A stretch of 64,000 nt of DNA from Deinococcus arcticus (GTDB lineage Bacteria; Deinococcota; Deinococci; Deinococcales; Deinococcaceae): assembly GCF_003028415.1 (NCBI RefSeq), contig NZ_PYSV01000002.1:124001-188000 (forward strand), written 5' to 3'. The notes under the pieces are model-generated. The model was not told where the DNA came from. It ran no database searches and was given only the letters and a program-made list of their open reading frames with translations. Positions 1 through 13,478 of this stretch are shown piece by piece. A program made the translations under genes and the position numbers. Numbering within the stretch: the stretch's first letter is position 1; each line of letters opens with the position of its first letter.

Positions 1-168
1 GGCGGTTTTGTGGGGCATGGCAGCCACAGCAGCCACAAACGCCACGGCTACGGGCACAGCGGTCACTACCGCACCACCAAGAAGTCCTCGGGGTGCCTGG
101 GGGCGTTCGTGTTTGCCGCGCTGGCAGCGGGCGGCTCGGTGGCTGGCCTGTTCTCCCTGCTGGGCTGA
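1..168 (+). CDS. Partial small Gly/His/Ser-rich membrane protein, C-terminal end
   Basis: This reading frame is open from the window edge to a TGA at 166-168, so only the last 55 residues are seen. They begin with a Gly/His/Ser-rich stretch (repeated HGS, SHS and GHS units), then a short basic TTKK segment, then a hydrophobic Ala/Gly/Leu helix of about 25 residues that ends the protein. This suggests a small one-helix membrane protein with a polar N-terminal side. I do not recognise the family. The overlapping frame used by the next gene is open across this stretch, but that reading is low-complexity and is not treated as coding here. Confidence 0.5.
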   Translation, partial: GGFVGHGSHSSHKRHGYGHSGHYRTTKKSSGCLGAFVFAALAAGGSVAGLFSLLG

Positions 169-274
169 GCGGGGCGCCGCCTCCATTTCCCCTTCCCTGC
201 CCCCCACCCTGAGGGACCGGGCCGCTGACTGGGGCGCCACCCTGCAGGGCCGCGCCCCGGCCACCGGGCCCCGG

Positions 275-1186
275 ATGTGGCCGCCCGAGCTGCGGGCAGC
301 CTTCCCCGGGGCCCGCGTGCTTGAAACCTGGACCGGCGAGGGCGCCGCCTTCGCGCGCTACCGCAGTCCCGGTGGGCCCCTGTTTCTGAAGTATTTGCCT
401 GCCGGCTGGCGCAACCCGCGCGCGGCCGAGCGCCTGCGCCGGGAAAGCCGTTACCTGCGCGAGCTGGCGCCGCACGCACCTGTGTCCCACGCCCCGCACC
501 TGCACAGCGCCGCGCGGGCCGAGCCGCCCCTGGCCCACCTGCTCACAGTGGACCGCACAGACGCCACCTGGGGCTGGGGCGCCTTTGTCACCGATGCCCA
601 GCGCGAGGGGGCCCTGCTGGACGTGGTGCGCCTACTGGCCGGGCTGCACGCTTTCTGGGCCGGCCCGGGCCAGCCGATGCTGAAAGGGCGCTGGACCTGG
701 CAACCGCAGGAGGTGCTGGCCCGCAGCGCCCCGGTGTCCCCGCCAGACGCCGCTGGGCCGGGCGCGGCCGAGGCCCTGCGGGCGGCGGCGCAGGCCCTGC
801 CCAGTCTGCTGGCGCGGGCCCCGGTGTGGACCCTGGTGCACGGCGACATTCACGCCGGGCAGGTGCTGTGGCCCCGCGACGGCGGTCCACCGGAACTGAT
901 TGATTACGGACAGCTGCACCCCAGCGTGCCCGGCGAGGACCTGGCACATCTGCTGGCGCTGCGCCTGGACCCGGCCGAGCGTACCCGCCTGGGCCCGGCC
1001 CTGCGCGCCGCGTACGGGGAGGCGCTGGCCGACCGGGGCCTGCGCCTGTCGGCGGCCGAACTGGCCGCGCAGGAACGGGCAGGTCTGGCCCTGAACCTCC
1101 TGTCCACGGCCCGGCAGGCCCAGCGCCGCGAGAGCAGTGGCGTGCAGCAGGCCCTGGCGGCCGCCGTGGCCGCGTGGTGGGAGTAA
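275..1186 (+). CDS. Aminoglycoside phosphotransferase-like (APH/choline-kinase fold) protein
   Basis: The protein of about 303 residues has the C-lobe of the APH family: a catalytic loop VHGDIHAGQVLW (HGDxHxxN-like, with Q where Asn is usual) followed by LIDYG, the counterpart of the metal-binding DFG. The N-terminal lobe carries FLKYLP, a likely ATP-anchoring lysine strand. The family phosphorylates small hydroxyl compounds such as aminoglycosides, choline or sugars; the substrate cannot be told from sequence. The start is uncertain: ATG 275 is the first ATG after the upstream gene ends, but no Shine-Dalgarno or leaderless promoter is visible, and non-ATG starts between 170 and 275 remain possible. 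Confidence 0.75.
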   Translation: MWPPELRAAFPGARVLETWTGEGAAFARYRSPGGPLFLKYLPAGWRNPRAAERLRRESRYLRELAPHAPVSHAPHLHSAARAEPPLAHLLTVDRTDATWGWGAFVTDAQREGALLDVVRLLAGLHAFWAGPGQPMLKGRWTWQPQEVLARSAPVSPPDAAGPGAAEALRAAAQALPSLLARAPVWTLVHGDIHAGQVLWPRDGGPPELIDYGQLHPSVPGEDLAHLLALRLDPAERTRLGPALRAAYGEALADRGLRLSAAELAAQERAGLALNLLSTARQAQRRESSGVQQALAAAVAAWWE

Positions 1187-1223
1187 GACGGATTCCGAAA
1201 AGAGGCGTTGAACCGCGACAGGC

Positions 1224-2327
1224 TCAGCCCTCCACCACCTGCACGTCGGCAGCGTCCAGAAAGGTGCGGTAGCGCGCCAGTTCGGTCTTCAGGCTGCGGG
1301 TGAACGCGGCGGTGCGGCGCACGCCGGGCACCAGCCCCACCTCGGCCACCAGGGCCGGGCCATCCAGGCGCAGGTTGGCCCAGCCCACCGCCCGCTCCCC
1401 CTGAAAGACAGGCAGCGCGTAGTAGCCCAGCCGCCGCCTGGGGGCCGGGGTGTACGCCTCGAAGCGGTAGGTCCAGCCGTGCAGGTGCGCAAAGCGGCGG
1501 CGGTCCCACACCAGCGGATCGAAAGGACCCACCACGCGCACCCCGCGTGGGGTGTCAGCCTCCAGGGTCCACGCGGCCGGCCACACGTAGCGCACGCCGT
1601 CCACCACGGCGCCCGCCAGTTCCCCGCGCACGGCTGTGCGAAAGGCGGCCCGCAGCGCCCCGTGCAGGTGCGGAAAGCCGAGGTGCGAGAGCCCCACCAG
1701 ATAGCCCAGGCTGGCTTCGGGCAGCGGGCCATACAGTTCGGCCAGCAGATGCACGGCGCCGCGCAGGCGGTCCGGTTCGGGCAGAGGGTTCAGGCGCAGC
1801 GCGGCCAGATGGGGGGCCGGACCATACACCCGCACGCCCCGCGCCCGGCGCACCACCCGCGCCTCGCCCCGGCGGTGCAGGGCCTCCAGCACACGGGTCG
1901 CCGCGCTGGATTGCCCGCCCCAGGCATTCACCACGCCCCCGCGCCCCAGCTGGGCCGCCGCCTGCCGGGGATGCAGTTCACCCGCCTCCTCCAGCAGCGC
2001 CCGCACCGCGCCCGCCAGCTCCGGGTGCGACTGCAGCACCTGCGGCTCGACCTCGCGGGGGTGCAGCAGGGCCTGCACGCGCCGGGGCACGAAGCCGTAG
2101 TTGGGCAGCAGGTCCTCCTCGGCGTCCAGGGCCGGGTACAGGCGTTCCAGGTCGCCGGCGCGGTAATCCGGCAGGCGCGCCATCAGGGTCAGGTCCTGGG
2201 CGCGGGCGGGGGCCCGAATGGGATCAGCCTGCACGAAGCCCAGGGTGTTCAGCGCCGCCTGCACGCCGGGCTGGGGCGCCAGCGTGCGAAAGGCGGCGGC
2301 CCGCAACACCGAAGGGGTGGGCGTCAT
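1224..2327 (-). CDS. YcaQ/AlkX-type winged-helix DNA glycosylase
   Basis: The 367-residue protein matches the HTH_42 (YcaQ/AlkZ) family in length and layout: N-terminal segment, tandem winged-helix region, and a C-terminal beta barrel with FDPLVWDRRR, typical of the family. It has FVQADPI with Q33 and D35, which fits the Q-x-D catalytic motif known for AlkX (YcaQ), an enzyme that unhooks interstrand crosslinks and removes bulky alkylated bases; AlkZ uses Q-x-Q. Start ATG 2327 is set by TACCCT seven bases upstream, so the longer in-frame extension is rejected. Substrate range is inferred from the family, not shown. Confidence 0.8.
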   Translation of the reverse strand: MTPTPSVLRAAAFRTLAPQPGVQAALNTLGFVQADPIRAPARAQDLTLMARLPDYRAGDLERLYPALDAEEDLLPNYGFVPRRVQALLHPREVEPQVLQSHPELAGAVRALLEEAGELHPRQAAAQLGRGGVVNAWGGQSSAATRVLEALHRRGEARVVRRARGVRVYGPAPHLAALRLNPLPEPDRLRGAVHLLAELYGPLPEASLGYLVGLSHLGFPHLHGALRAAFRTAVRGELAGAVVDGVRYVWPAAWTLEADTPRGVRVVGPFDPLVWDRRRFAHLHGWTYRFEAYTPAPRRRLGYYALPVFQGERAVGWANLRLDGPALVAEVGLVPGVRRTAAFTRSLKTELARYRTFLDAADVQVVEG

Positions 2328-2334
2328 GGGGCGC

Positions 2335-2340
2335 AGGGTA
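2335..2340 (-). promoter_or_regulatory. Leaderless -10 box of the YcaQ-like gene
   Basis: TACCCT on the minus strand lies seven bases before ATG 2327, with no Shine-Dalgarno. This TANNNT-N7-start layout recurs at many genes in the window. Confidence 0.55.
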
Positions 2341-2509
2341 GCAGAGCGGGCGAAGCCTCTGGAGGGCTGGTCTCCCCTACCCCGGGGGGCCAGCAGCGCT
2401 GGAGAGCGGGATCCCCGCGCCCACGGCCCCGCGCCACGCGAAAGGGTGCGGCCTTCCTCCGGCCGCACCCATGTTCCCTGCCCTGGCGGGCCCTGCTGGC
2501 GTCTGGTCC

Positions 2510-3409
2510 CTACTTGATCGAGCCCGTCAGGCCGTTCGGGTAGAAGCCGCCCCGGCTGGCGCCCGGGGCCAGATACACGATGTTCAGGACCTCGCGGGTG
2601 GTGCGGCCGTACGCCACGCCGTTGTTGTCGGCCGGCGCGAAGACGGCCATGCCCCGGCTGTCGCTCAGGCCCATGTCCTTCATGCCGCCCACCTTGCCGC
2701 GCAGGTTGCTGATCGCCTGCACAACCTGTCCCACGTACAGCCCGGCCGCTGCACTCACCTGACGCTGCTGGTAGAGCATGGTGCGAATGGCGCCGCCGTG
2801 GTACGCCTCCACGGCCAGAATGCCGGCGGCGGCCTGCAGGTACGCCGGATTGGTGATCAGGGTGGCCGCTCCGTTGTAGGCGGTCACGCCCACATCCTCG
2901 AAAATGAACGCGCCGTGCAGGAAGAACAGGTCGTTCAGATAGGGATTAAAGCCGGTGATCTTGCCGCCAGACGCCGCCTGCCCGGCCGCGCGGAAGGCGC
3001 CGCTGAGGTCAATGACGGGGCGGGGGGCCGCCGCCTTGCCCAGCGCGCCGGAGAGAAACTTGACGTGCTGCAGCTCGTCTTCGGCAATATCGCGCGCCAG
3101 GGCCTGCACGTTGCCGTCCTTGAAGGTCATGCCCCGATTCTGGTCCAGGCCGGCGGGCAGGCGGATCTCGGCGCCGCCCCCAATCCGGCGCAGTTCGGCC
3201 ACGCGTCCCACCGCCGCAAGGTAAAAGGCGGCTTCCAGGTATTCGAGGTTCAGGGCGAAGTTCAGCACGTCCACATCAATGTTCTTGGCGGGCGCGGCGC
3301 TGGCCACACCGCCCAGGCCAAAAGCGGCGGCCCCCAGGCCCACCTTGCCCAGAAAGCCCAGAGCGGCGCGGCGGTTGACGGTTTCGGAGGATTCAGGTGT
3401 ATGGGTCAT
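2510..3409 (-). CDS. TAT-exported ferritin-like domain protein (Ferritin_2 family)
   Basis: The 299-residue protein begins with a twin-arginine type signal ([13 protein letters not shown] followed by a Gly/Ala hydrophobic stretch ending ASAAPA). The mature part has ferritin-like helices with carboxylate/His pairs: [10 protein letters not shown] and [10 protein letters not shown] early, and a second half with [11 protein letters not shown] and [13 protein letters not shown]. This is the pattern of the Ferritin_2 / desiccation-related group. The protein is probably exported folded across the membrane with its metal already loaded; its reaction is unknown. Start ATG 3409 has AGGAG a few bases upstream. 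A role in oxidative or desiccation stress is inference from the family and organism. Confidence 0.85.
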   Translation of the reverse strand: MTHTPESSETVNRRAALGFLGKVGLGAAAFGLGGVASAAPAKNIDVDVLNFALNLEYLEAAFYLAAVGRVAELRRIGGGAEIRLPAGLDQNRGMTFKDGNVQALARDIAEDELQHVKFLSGALGKAAAPRPVIDLSGAFRAAGQAASGGKITGFNPYLNDLFFLHGAFIFEDVGVTAYNGAATLITNPAYLQAAAGILAVEAYHGGAIRTMLYQQRQVSAAAGLYVGQVVQAISNLRGKVGGMKDMGLSDSRGMAVFAPADNNGVAYGRTTREVLNIVYLAPGASRGGFYPNGLTGSIK

Positions 3410-3591
3410 GGCAGACTCCTGGGGCACAGCGGGCCCCTGAACCACGCCGCAGGGCGGGTCCGGAAAAAGGGTGGGATAAACGGTTCCGGCACGTACAGCG
3501 GGCGGCCCACGCAGCAGGCGCCCCTGAACATCCAGCTGTATGCAGTGGCCCGGCCGGTGGATCAGCGGCCGGGGCAGACATGAATGTCCTG

Positions 3592-3740
3592 TTAAGTCGC
3601 TCGCTGTTGATCTTCAGATCAACCGAGCGGGCTGGAACAGCTGCGCAGCAGAGCGAGTATCGAAAAAAGGACGTTGCACCGGGAGTGGAGACTTTGCGGT
3701 GCTCTCCTGCAAAGTCGTAACGTGAGGTGCAACGTCCTTA
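3592..3740. repeat. Palindromic dispersed repeat, family 1 copy A
   Basis: This 149-bp unit begins TTAAGTCGCTCGCTG and ends CAACGTCCTTA. Its left part folds into a hairpin with arms TGTTGATCT/AGATCAAC flanked by CGCTCG/CGAGCG. Its right part has a second hairpin with arms GACGTTGCACC/GGTGCAACGTC. It is close to copy C at 23786-23933 and related to copies B (3738) and D (48275). It lacks any coding capacity, as expected for a non-autonomous element. Confidence 0.8.
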
Positions 3741-3866
3741 AGTCGCCCGCTGCCAAGCCCCCGATCAACCGGCAGGGCTGGGACAGCTGCGCCGCAGAGC
3801 GAGGGGCGAAAAAAGGGCCTCGCACCGGGAACGGAAATGACTCGGTGCTCTTCTGATCCGGATTCC
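3738..3866. repeat. Palindromic dispersed repeat, family 1 copy B (tandem with copy A)
   Basis: It starts at the TTAAGTCG that also closes copy A, so the two units share a TTAA junction. It keeps the GATCAACCG, GCTGCGCCGCAGAGCGAG and CTCGCACCGGGAA blocks. Its 3' half resembles copy D more than copies A and C, so at least two subtypes exist. Confidence 0.65.
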
Positions 3867-3879
3867 GTCTGTAACGCTC

Positions 3880-4015
3880 ACAATCCGGAACAGAACCGGA
3901 TTGCTCACGCCACGCCTGAAGGGACGTGTTTCTGCTGGTCGCTCTGCGAATCAGCTCTGTGAGTCCGCTTGAATTGAATCGCTTTTGTCAGCCATTCAAT
4001 CCGAGTTCGTATAAG
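3880..4015. repeat. Dispersed repeat family 3, copy A
   Basis: The block around TCGCTCTGCG ... GTCCGCTTGAATTGAATCGC matches, in reverse orientation, the segment at 54085-54195 (GCGATTCCATCCGAGCGGAC ... GCGCAGAGCAAG). No gene is visible here. The rest of 3410-4120 holds the family 1 copies and no supportable coding region. Confidence 0.5.
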
Positions 4016-4119
4016 AACTGCCGGGGCAGAGGGACAGCGAAGGGGGCCCAAAGAACCCAGGCCCCAGTCCCCGGCGGAACGCCAGAGCGTGGGGCCCGAG
4101 GAACCGGCGTGCGGTGCGC

Positions 4120-4539
4120 TCAGCGTGCCTGGTCCGGCTCGGCCTCTACCCGCGTGTCCACCACGATCTCGCTGTTCAGTGAGGCCGCCACCGAGCAGTA
4201 TTTCTCGTGGCTCAGGTGAGCGGCCCTGTGCAGCGCGTCCTCGGTGATGCCCGCGCCGCTGGCAATGTGGCGCACCGTGATGCGGGTGTAGCGCTTGGGG
4301 GCAGTCTCGGCGCGCTCGCCTTCAACCTCGATGCGGTAGTGCGACAGCGGCGTGCGGCGCTTGTTCATGATTTCCACCACGTCATAGGCGGTGCAGGTGG
4401 CCAGGGCGCCCAGCAGGGCCTCCATGGGGGACACGCCCACCTTGACGGCGCTGTTGTCTATCAGCAACTGGTGCCCGCTCTCGCTGACACCCAGGTAGCG
4501 CTGCTGGCCCAGCCAGGTCACGTGCAGGGTCTTTTTCAT
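4120..4539 (-). CDS. OsmC family protein
   Basis: The 139-residue protein has the OsmC/YhfA layout: an N-terminal beta sheet, SPMEALLGALATCTAYDVVEI with one cysteine, and the second cysteine in HEKYCSVAASL. In Ohr/OsmC proteins these two cysteines reduce organic hydroperoxides; the YhfA-like branch keeps the fold but its role is less clear. The gene starts three bases after the stop of the REC-kinase gene and is the last gene of the aroE-kinase operon, so it is probably co-transcribed. TAGCGT five bases before the ATG could also give a separate leaderless transcript. Confidence 0.88.
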   Translation of the reverse strand: MKKTLHVTWLGQQRYLGVSESGHQLLIDNSAVKVGVSPMEALLGALATCTAYDVVEIMNKRRTPLSHYRIEVEGERAETAPKRYTRITVRHIASGAGITEDALHRAAHLSHEKYCSVAASLNSEIVVDTRVEAEPDQAR

Positions 4540-4542
4540 GCC

Positions 4543-5834
<1,292 letters not shown>

Positions 5835-5838
<4 letters not shown>

Positions 5839-8800
5839 GCCGCGCCTTCCAGCGGCAGGGTCACGGTGAAGACCGCGCCCTCGCCGGGCTGCGCGTCGGC
5901 GCTGACGGTGCCGCCGTGGCGCGTGACGATCCGGCGCACATTGGCCAGGCCAATGCCAATTCCCTCAAATTCTTCGGCGCGGTGCAGGCGTTGAAACACG
6001 CCAAACAGTTTATCCGCGTAACGCGGATCGAAACCCACGCCGTTGTCACGAACCGTCACTGTCACCTGGCCCCCGTGGGTATGCGCCGAGACCTCAATAC
6101 GCGCCGGGTCGCGGCCCCGGGTGTACTTGAGGGCGTTGGACAGCAGGTTCGTGAACACCAGCTCCAGCAGCGCCTCGTCGCCCTGCACCACCGGCAGCGC
6201 GCCGGGCACCTCGAAGTGCACCTCGCGGCCCTGGCGGTCCGGTTCCAGGGCCTTCCAGCTGCTCAGCACCAGGTCGCGCAGGTTCACCGGCACGCGGCGC
6301 AGCTCCTGGCGGCCCATGCGCGAGAAGCTCAGCAGGTCGTCAATGAGCTGGCTCATGCGCCCGGCCGAATCCCGGATCACGCCCAGATACCGCCCGCCCT
6401 TGGGGCTCAGGCCCTCGCCCACCTCTCTGGCCAGCAGGTCGGCAAAGCCCACGATGTGCCGCAGCGGCGTGCGCAGGTCGTGGCTGACCGAGTAGCTGAA
6501 GGCTTCGAGTTCGCGGTTGGCCGCTTCCAGTTCCAGGGTGCGCTGCGTCACCCGCTCCTCCAGCGACTGGTTGAGCTGCTGCAGGTCGGCCTGGGCGCTC
6601 AGCACCCGTTCCTGCAGGCGGTCGTTGCTCAGGGCCGAGGCGAAGCGCTGCGCGAGTTCCTGGGCCAGATCCGAATCGCGGTTGCTGATGGGCTGGCGGT
6701 AGAGCAGGCCCAGCACGCCTTCCAGGTGCCCGCCGCGTCCCATCAGGGGGTAGAACAGCGCGCCCGTGGCCCCCACGCGCGCCAGGGCCGGATCGCGGTC
6801 GGTGAACACGGGGTCCTCGGTGGCCAGCACGCGCTCAATGGCCTGCGCCGTGAAGGCTTCAAAGGCGGGCGCCCGCCACGCGCCGCCCGGCGAGGACGCC
6901 GAGAGCCGGGTGGGCCCCACGGTCCACAGGGCGCCGCTGTCCACAAAGCGGCTCAGGCGCAGCAGGGCGGCGCGGTAGCGTTCGGCGGGCATCTGCGCGC
7001 CTTCCTCGCTGCGGGCGGTGAGCTGCTCGGTCACGTCGGCCAGCAGCCGCGCGGCGTTCTCGGCGTACACCGAATCGTCCACATCGGTGCTGGTGCCCAC
7101 CCACTCGATCACGCGGCCCTCGGCGCCGCGCACCGGCAGGCCCCGCGTCACGAAGGTGCGGTAGACGCCGCCCTCGCCGCGCAGGCGGTGCTCGGCTTCG
7201 AAGGGCCGGGCCGCGTGCAGCGCCGCGCGCCAGCGCCGGGCGTAGTCTTCCCGGTCATCGGGGTGCAGCAGTGGCAGCAGCCCGGCCCCCGCGTGCTCGT
7301 CGCCCACGTAGGCGTTCCACTGCCGGTTGAAGTACAGCGCCTGCCCCCCGGCGTCGGCCAGCCACACAATCTGCGGCATGCCCTCAATCACGCCCCGGTA
7401 GCGCTCCTCGTTGCGCTGCGCGAGGCGCTCGGCCTGCAGGCGGTCGTGAATGTCGGTGGCGGTGGTGACCCAGCCCGTCACCCGCCCGCTGCCGTCCGAG
7501 ATGGGCGCGACTTTCAGCACGAACCAGCGCTCGGTGCCCTGCAGGCGCAGCCGGGCCTCGGTCTGCGCGCCCTGCTCGCTGGCCACAGCGCCGCGCCACA
7601 TGGCCGCGTAGGCGGCATGGTCCTCGGGGTGCAGGTGGGCGCTCAGGTCGCCCGGCCCCAGTTCGGCGCGGTGCTGCTGATTGACAAAGGTGACCTCGCC
7701 GCTGGTTTCACTGACCTGCACGATGTGCGGAATGGCGTCCAGCACACTGCGCGAGCGCCGCTCCTCGGCCTGCAGGGCGCGCTCGGCCGCCACGCGCTCG
7801 GTCACGTCCCGGATCACCTCCAGCAGGCCCAGGCGCTCGCCACCGGGGTCGCGCACCTCGGAGCGCTGGGCCTCGCCGTAGAACTGCGTGCCGCCGTGGC
7901 GCACGTACGGAGTGGTCAGGGCTTGGAAGGTGGCGCGGCTGTCCAGGCGCCGGTCCAGATGCAGCGCCGAGAGCCGCTGGCCGGCCAGGGCCTCGGCCCC
8001 CAGACCAAACTGCGCGCTCAGGGCCGGATTGACCATGCGGATGCGGCCCTCGGTGTCGGTAAAGGCCGCCGCGTCCTGCATGGCGTGAAAGATGGCCTCG
8101 AATTCGGCGCGGGCCTGCTCCTGGCGGGCGCGGGCCTGGGCCAGCGAGACGTTCAGGCCCTCGGCGCGGCCCCGGGCATCCACCTGCGCCTTGACAAGCA
8201 GGAAGGAAAACCCCGCGATCAGAAAGCCGGTGAGCGCCACCAGCGCCGGAATCAGGGCGGCGAGGTCACGGCCAAAGCCGGGCCCGGCGCCAAAGCGCAC
8301 CTCCCAGGTCTGCCCCACCAGTTCCAGGGTCTCCTGGGCGCGAAAGGACTGGTCGCCCAGGTCCGGGGGCGCGGCGCTCAGGGACTGCCCACCCAGCCGC
8401 ACGTCGGCCAGCAGTCGCCCGCCCTGCAGCGGGGTCAGGTCCTGCAGAAAGTGGTCGGCGCGCACCGCCACGTACACGAAGCCCTGCAGCTCGGTGCGCT
8501 GGACGGGGTTTTGCCACACCGGCAGCATCATCAGAAAACCGCGCAGCCGCTGGCCCTGGGCGTCGCGCTGAATCAGGTGCAGCGCGCCCGTGGCCTGGGC
8601 CCGGCCCTTGCGGCGCGCGCCGTCAAAGCCCCGCTGGCGCCCGGGTTCGCTGTACATGTCAAAGCCCAGGGCGTCCAGGTTCTGCGCCACGGGCGGGCCA
8701 ATCAGGGCAATCACCGCGCGGTGCGCCCGGCCGGTGCGCGCGGGCCGCACCTGCACCGGGGTGCCGGCCGCGCGCAACTGGCGTTCCAGCGCGGCGGTCT

Positions 8801-9124
8801 GAACGGCGGGCGTCCAGGCGGCGTAACCCACCGCCTGCACCCCGGGGTAGCGGCCCGGCAGGTCCACGCCCTGCACGTAGCGCGCAAAGACCGGTTCATC
8901 CAGCCGCTGCCCCCAGGTCTGCCAGCCGGCGCGGGTGGCTTCCAGCAGGCGCTCGTAGATCTGCACACGGGCCGCCAGGGCCTGGGTGTAGACATCGGTC
9001 TCGCGCTCGAAGCGGCTGCGCTGCTGCTCGCGGGTAAAAGTATTCACCACCAGCGCCATCACGGTGGTCAGGATCAGCACCAGGGCCATCACCATCACCG
9101 GGGCCGAGGCGCGGCGCAGGGCGT

Positions 9125-9128
<4 letters not shown>
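5835..9128 (-). CDS. CHASE/PAS/GAF membrane sensor histidine kinase
   Basis: The protein has 1097 residues. A transmembrane helix at about 10-30 and another at about 295-315 enclose an outside CHASE domain (YPGVQAVGYA, residue Q-rich middle). Inside follow a coiled coil, three PAS domains (the last begins MPQIVWLADAGG), a GAF-like region (ATGALFYPLMGRGG), a coiled coil (LEERVTQRTLELEAANRELE), HisKA with H883 in SVSHDLRTPL, and HATPase_c (NLLSNALKY, DNGVGFD, GIGIGLA). The start is GTG 9128, overlapping the aroE stop as GTGA; an upstream extension would lie within aroE. The CHASE ligand is unknown. It likely works with the REC-kinase that follows. Confidence 0.9.
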
Positions 9129-9982
<854 letters not shown>

Positions 9983-9988
9983 GCGCCC

Positions 9989-9994
9989 AGTGTA
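9989..9994 (-). promoter_or_regulatory. Leaderless -10 box of the aroE operon
   Basis: TACACT on the minus strand is six bases before GTG 9982. The 350-bp stretch from here to phoH (10333) holds no supportable gene; it contains a G/C-rich block near 10225 and the AGGACTGTGC upstream region of phoH. Confidence 0.6.
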
Positions 9995-10332
9995 CCCACC
10001 CCGGGCCCGGGCCGCGCCCGGCTGGCCGCTGTGCCCCCAGGACACCGGGCCTTCTGACCCCAGGCCGCTGCGCTTCCCCCGTTCTGTACGGCCGGGTTCG
10101 TGGGCGGCCAGACGCCGGCGACCTCCTGGCCCATGCGGGTTCTGGTCCATGGGCATCCTGGCGCAGAGGAATACTTCATCTGGCCCATCTGCGCCGCAAT
10201 TGTGGATCCGCACACGTCCGCCCCCCGGGGGGGCCCACAAAATGAGAGCCGACCCTTAATGCCCCACGCCCCCCTTTCCTTCCCCAGCCACCAAGTGGGG
10301 AAGGACTGTGCTTTGGCACGACTGGAGATCAT

Positions 10333-12462
<2,130 letters not shown>

Positions 12463-12495
12463 GGGCTGATGGTTGAACGGTGACGGTTGATAGAA
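12463..12495. repeat. Word-like repeat between phoH and ybeY
   Basis: The words TGATGGTTGA, ACGGTGA and GGTTGATAGA lie directly after the phoH stop. The same words in either orientation occur inside metH at 52374-52434 and 53025-53096. Confidence 0.5.
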
Positions 12496-12560
12496 GGACC
12501 CCGGTGTGACGCTGCGCCGGGGTCTCTTGCTCTTGGTGGGGCGGCGCTGGCTCCCTGGTC

Positions 12561-12566
12561 TACACT
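12561..12566 (+). promoter_or_regulatory. Leaderless -10 box of ybeY
   Basis: TACACT lies seven bases before GTG 12574 and decides this start over an in-frame upstream codon at 12487. Confidence 0.6.
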
Positions 12567-12573
12567 GGCCCCT

Positions 12574-13041
12574 GTGATTGACCTGATTGTGCGCAAGACC
12601 CCGCCAGCGGGCCTGCGAACGGCGCTGCGGGCCAGCCTGACGGCGGCGATGACGCATTTTGGCGTGCAGGCGCGCGAGGTCACCGTGGTACTGGTGGGCG
12701 ACCGGACCATCCGCGCCCTGAAACGCGAGCACTGGGGCGAGGACGCCGCCACCGACGTGCTGAGCTTTCCCACCTGGGAGCCCGGCGATCCCTTCATGCC
12801 GCCGCACCTGGGCGACATCGTGATCAGCCTGGACACGGCCGCGCGGCAGGCCGGGGCACGCGGCCACAGCCTGAGCCGGGAAGTGGCGCTGCTGGCCAGC
12901 CACGGCCTGACCCATCTGGTGGGCCATGACCACCCCCACGCCGAGGGCCTGGGGTTTGAGGAAGGCGCCACGGGCGAGGACTGGGCGGTCTTCCACGCGG
13001 CCTGGGACGCGGCGCGCGCCGCCCTGCCGGCCGGTGTCTGA
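12574..13041 (+). CDS. ybeY: Endoribonuclease YbeY, rRNA maturation factor
   Basis: The 155-residue protein has the zinc-binding motif HGLTHLVGHDH (family HGxLHLxGYDH), preceded by TDVLSFPTWEP and LGDIVISLD, both typical of YbeY. The enzyme acts in 16S rRNA 3' end processing and ribosome quality control. It follows phoH and precedes dgkA, the common phoH-ybeY-dgkA order of many bacteria. It has its own leaderless promoter, and its end overlaps the dgkA start by eight bases, so those two are translationally close. Confidence 0.93.
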   Translation: MIDLIVRKTPPAGLRTALRASLTAAMTHFGVQAREVTVVLVGDRTIRALKREHWGEDAATDVLSFPTWEPGDPFMPPHLGDIVISLDTAARQAGARGHSLSREVALLASHGLTHLVGHDHPHAEGLGFEEGATGEDWAVFHAAWDAARAALPAGV

Positions 13042-13444
13042 GCCAGCGCCACAGCGGCCCCCAGAGCGACCGGCTGGCGGCTCGGCCCTGAGTGGGCGGC
13101 GCTTTGTGCGTTCGGCGGGCTACGCCTGGGCCGGGGCTGCGCACGCCTACCGGCACCAGGCCAACTTCCGCATTGAATGCTGGGCGGCTGCGCTGGCTCT
13201 GGGCCTGGGACTGGCGCTGGGAGCGCCGCTGGCCCCGGTGGCGCTGGCCTGCGGGCTGGTGCTGGGGCTGGAACTGCTGAACACCGCCCTGGAAGCGCTG
13301 GTGGACCTGGCCAGCCCGGAACTTCATCCGCTGGCGAGGGTGGCCAAGGACACGGCGGCGGCGGCGGTGCTGCTGGCCAGCCTGAGCGCGCTGGTGGTGG
13401 GGGCCGTTACCCTGGGGCCGCCGCTGCTGCGCCTGCTGCCGTGA
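13034..13444 (+). CDS. dgkA: Diacylglycerol/undecaprenol kinase family protein
   Basis: The 136-residue integral membrane kinase has a short Pro-rich N-terminus, an amphipathic first helix (FVRSAGYAWAGAAHAYRHQANFRIE), and three hydrophobic helices. ELLNTALEALVDL matches the DgkA signature ExxNTAIE, and HPLARVAKDTAAAAVLL carries the conserved K-D-xA-AAVL block. The soluble Gram-positive type phosphorylates undecaprenol; in this lineage the lipid substrate is undecided. The GTG start at 13034 lies inside the end of ybeY. Confidence 0.85.
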   Translation: MSEPAPQRPPERPAGGSALSGRRFVRSAGYAWAGAAHAYRHQANFRIECWAAALALGLGLALGAPLAPVALACGLVLGLELLNTALEALVDLASPELHPLARVAKDTAAAAVLLASLSALVVGAVTLGPPLLRLLP

Positions 13445-13478
13445 AGGGGTACAGTCGGCCCCCAGGGTCTATGGCAGC

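Noticed and set aside
10200..10260. G/C palindrome (CCCCCCGGGGGGG) as a terminator upstream of phoH
   Set aside because: No T-run follows on either strand and no gene ends nearby on the plus strand.
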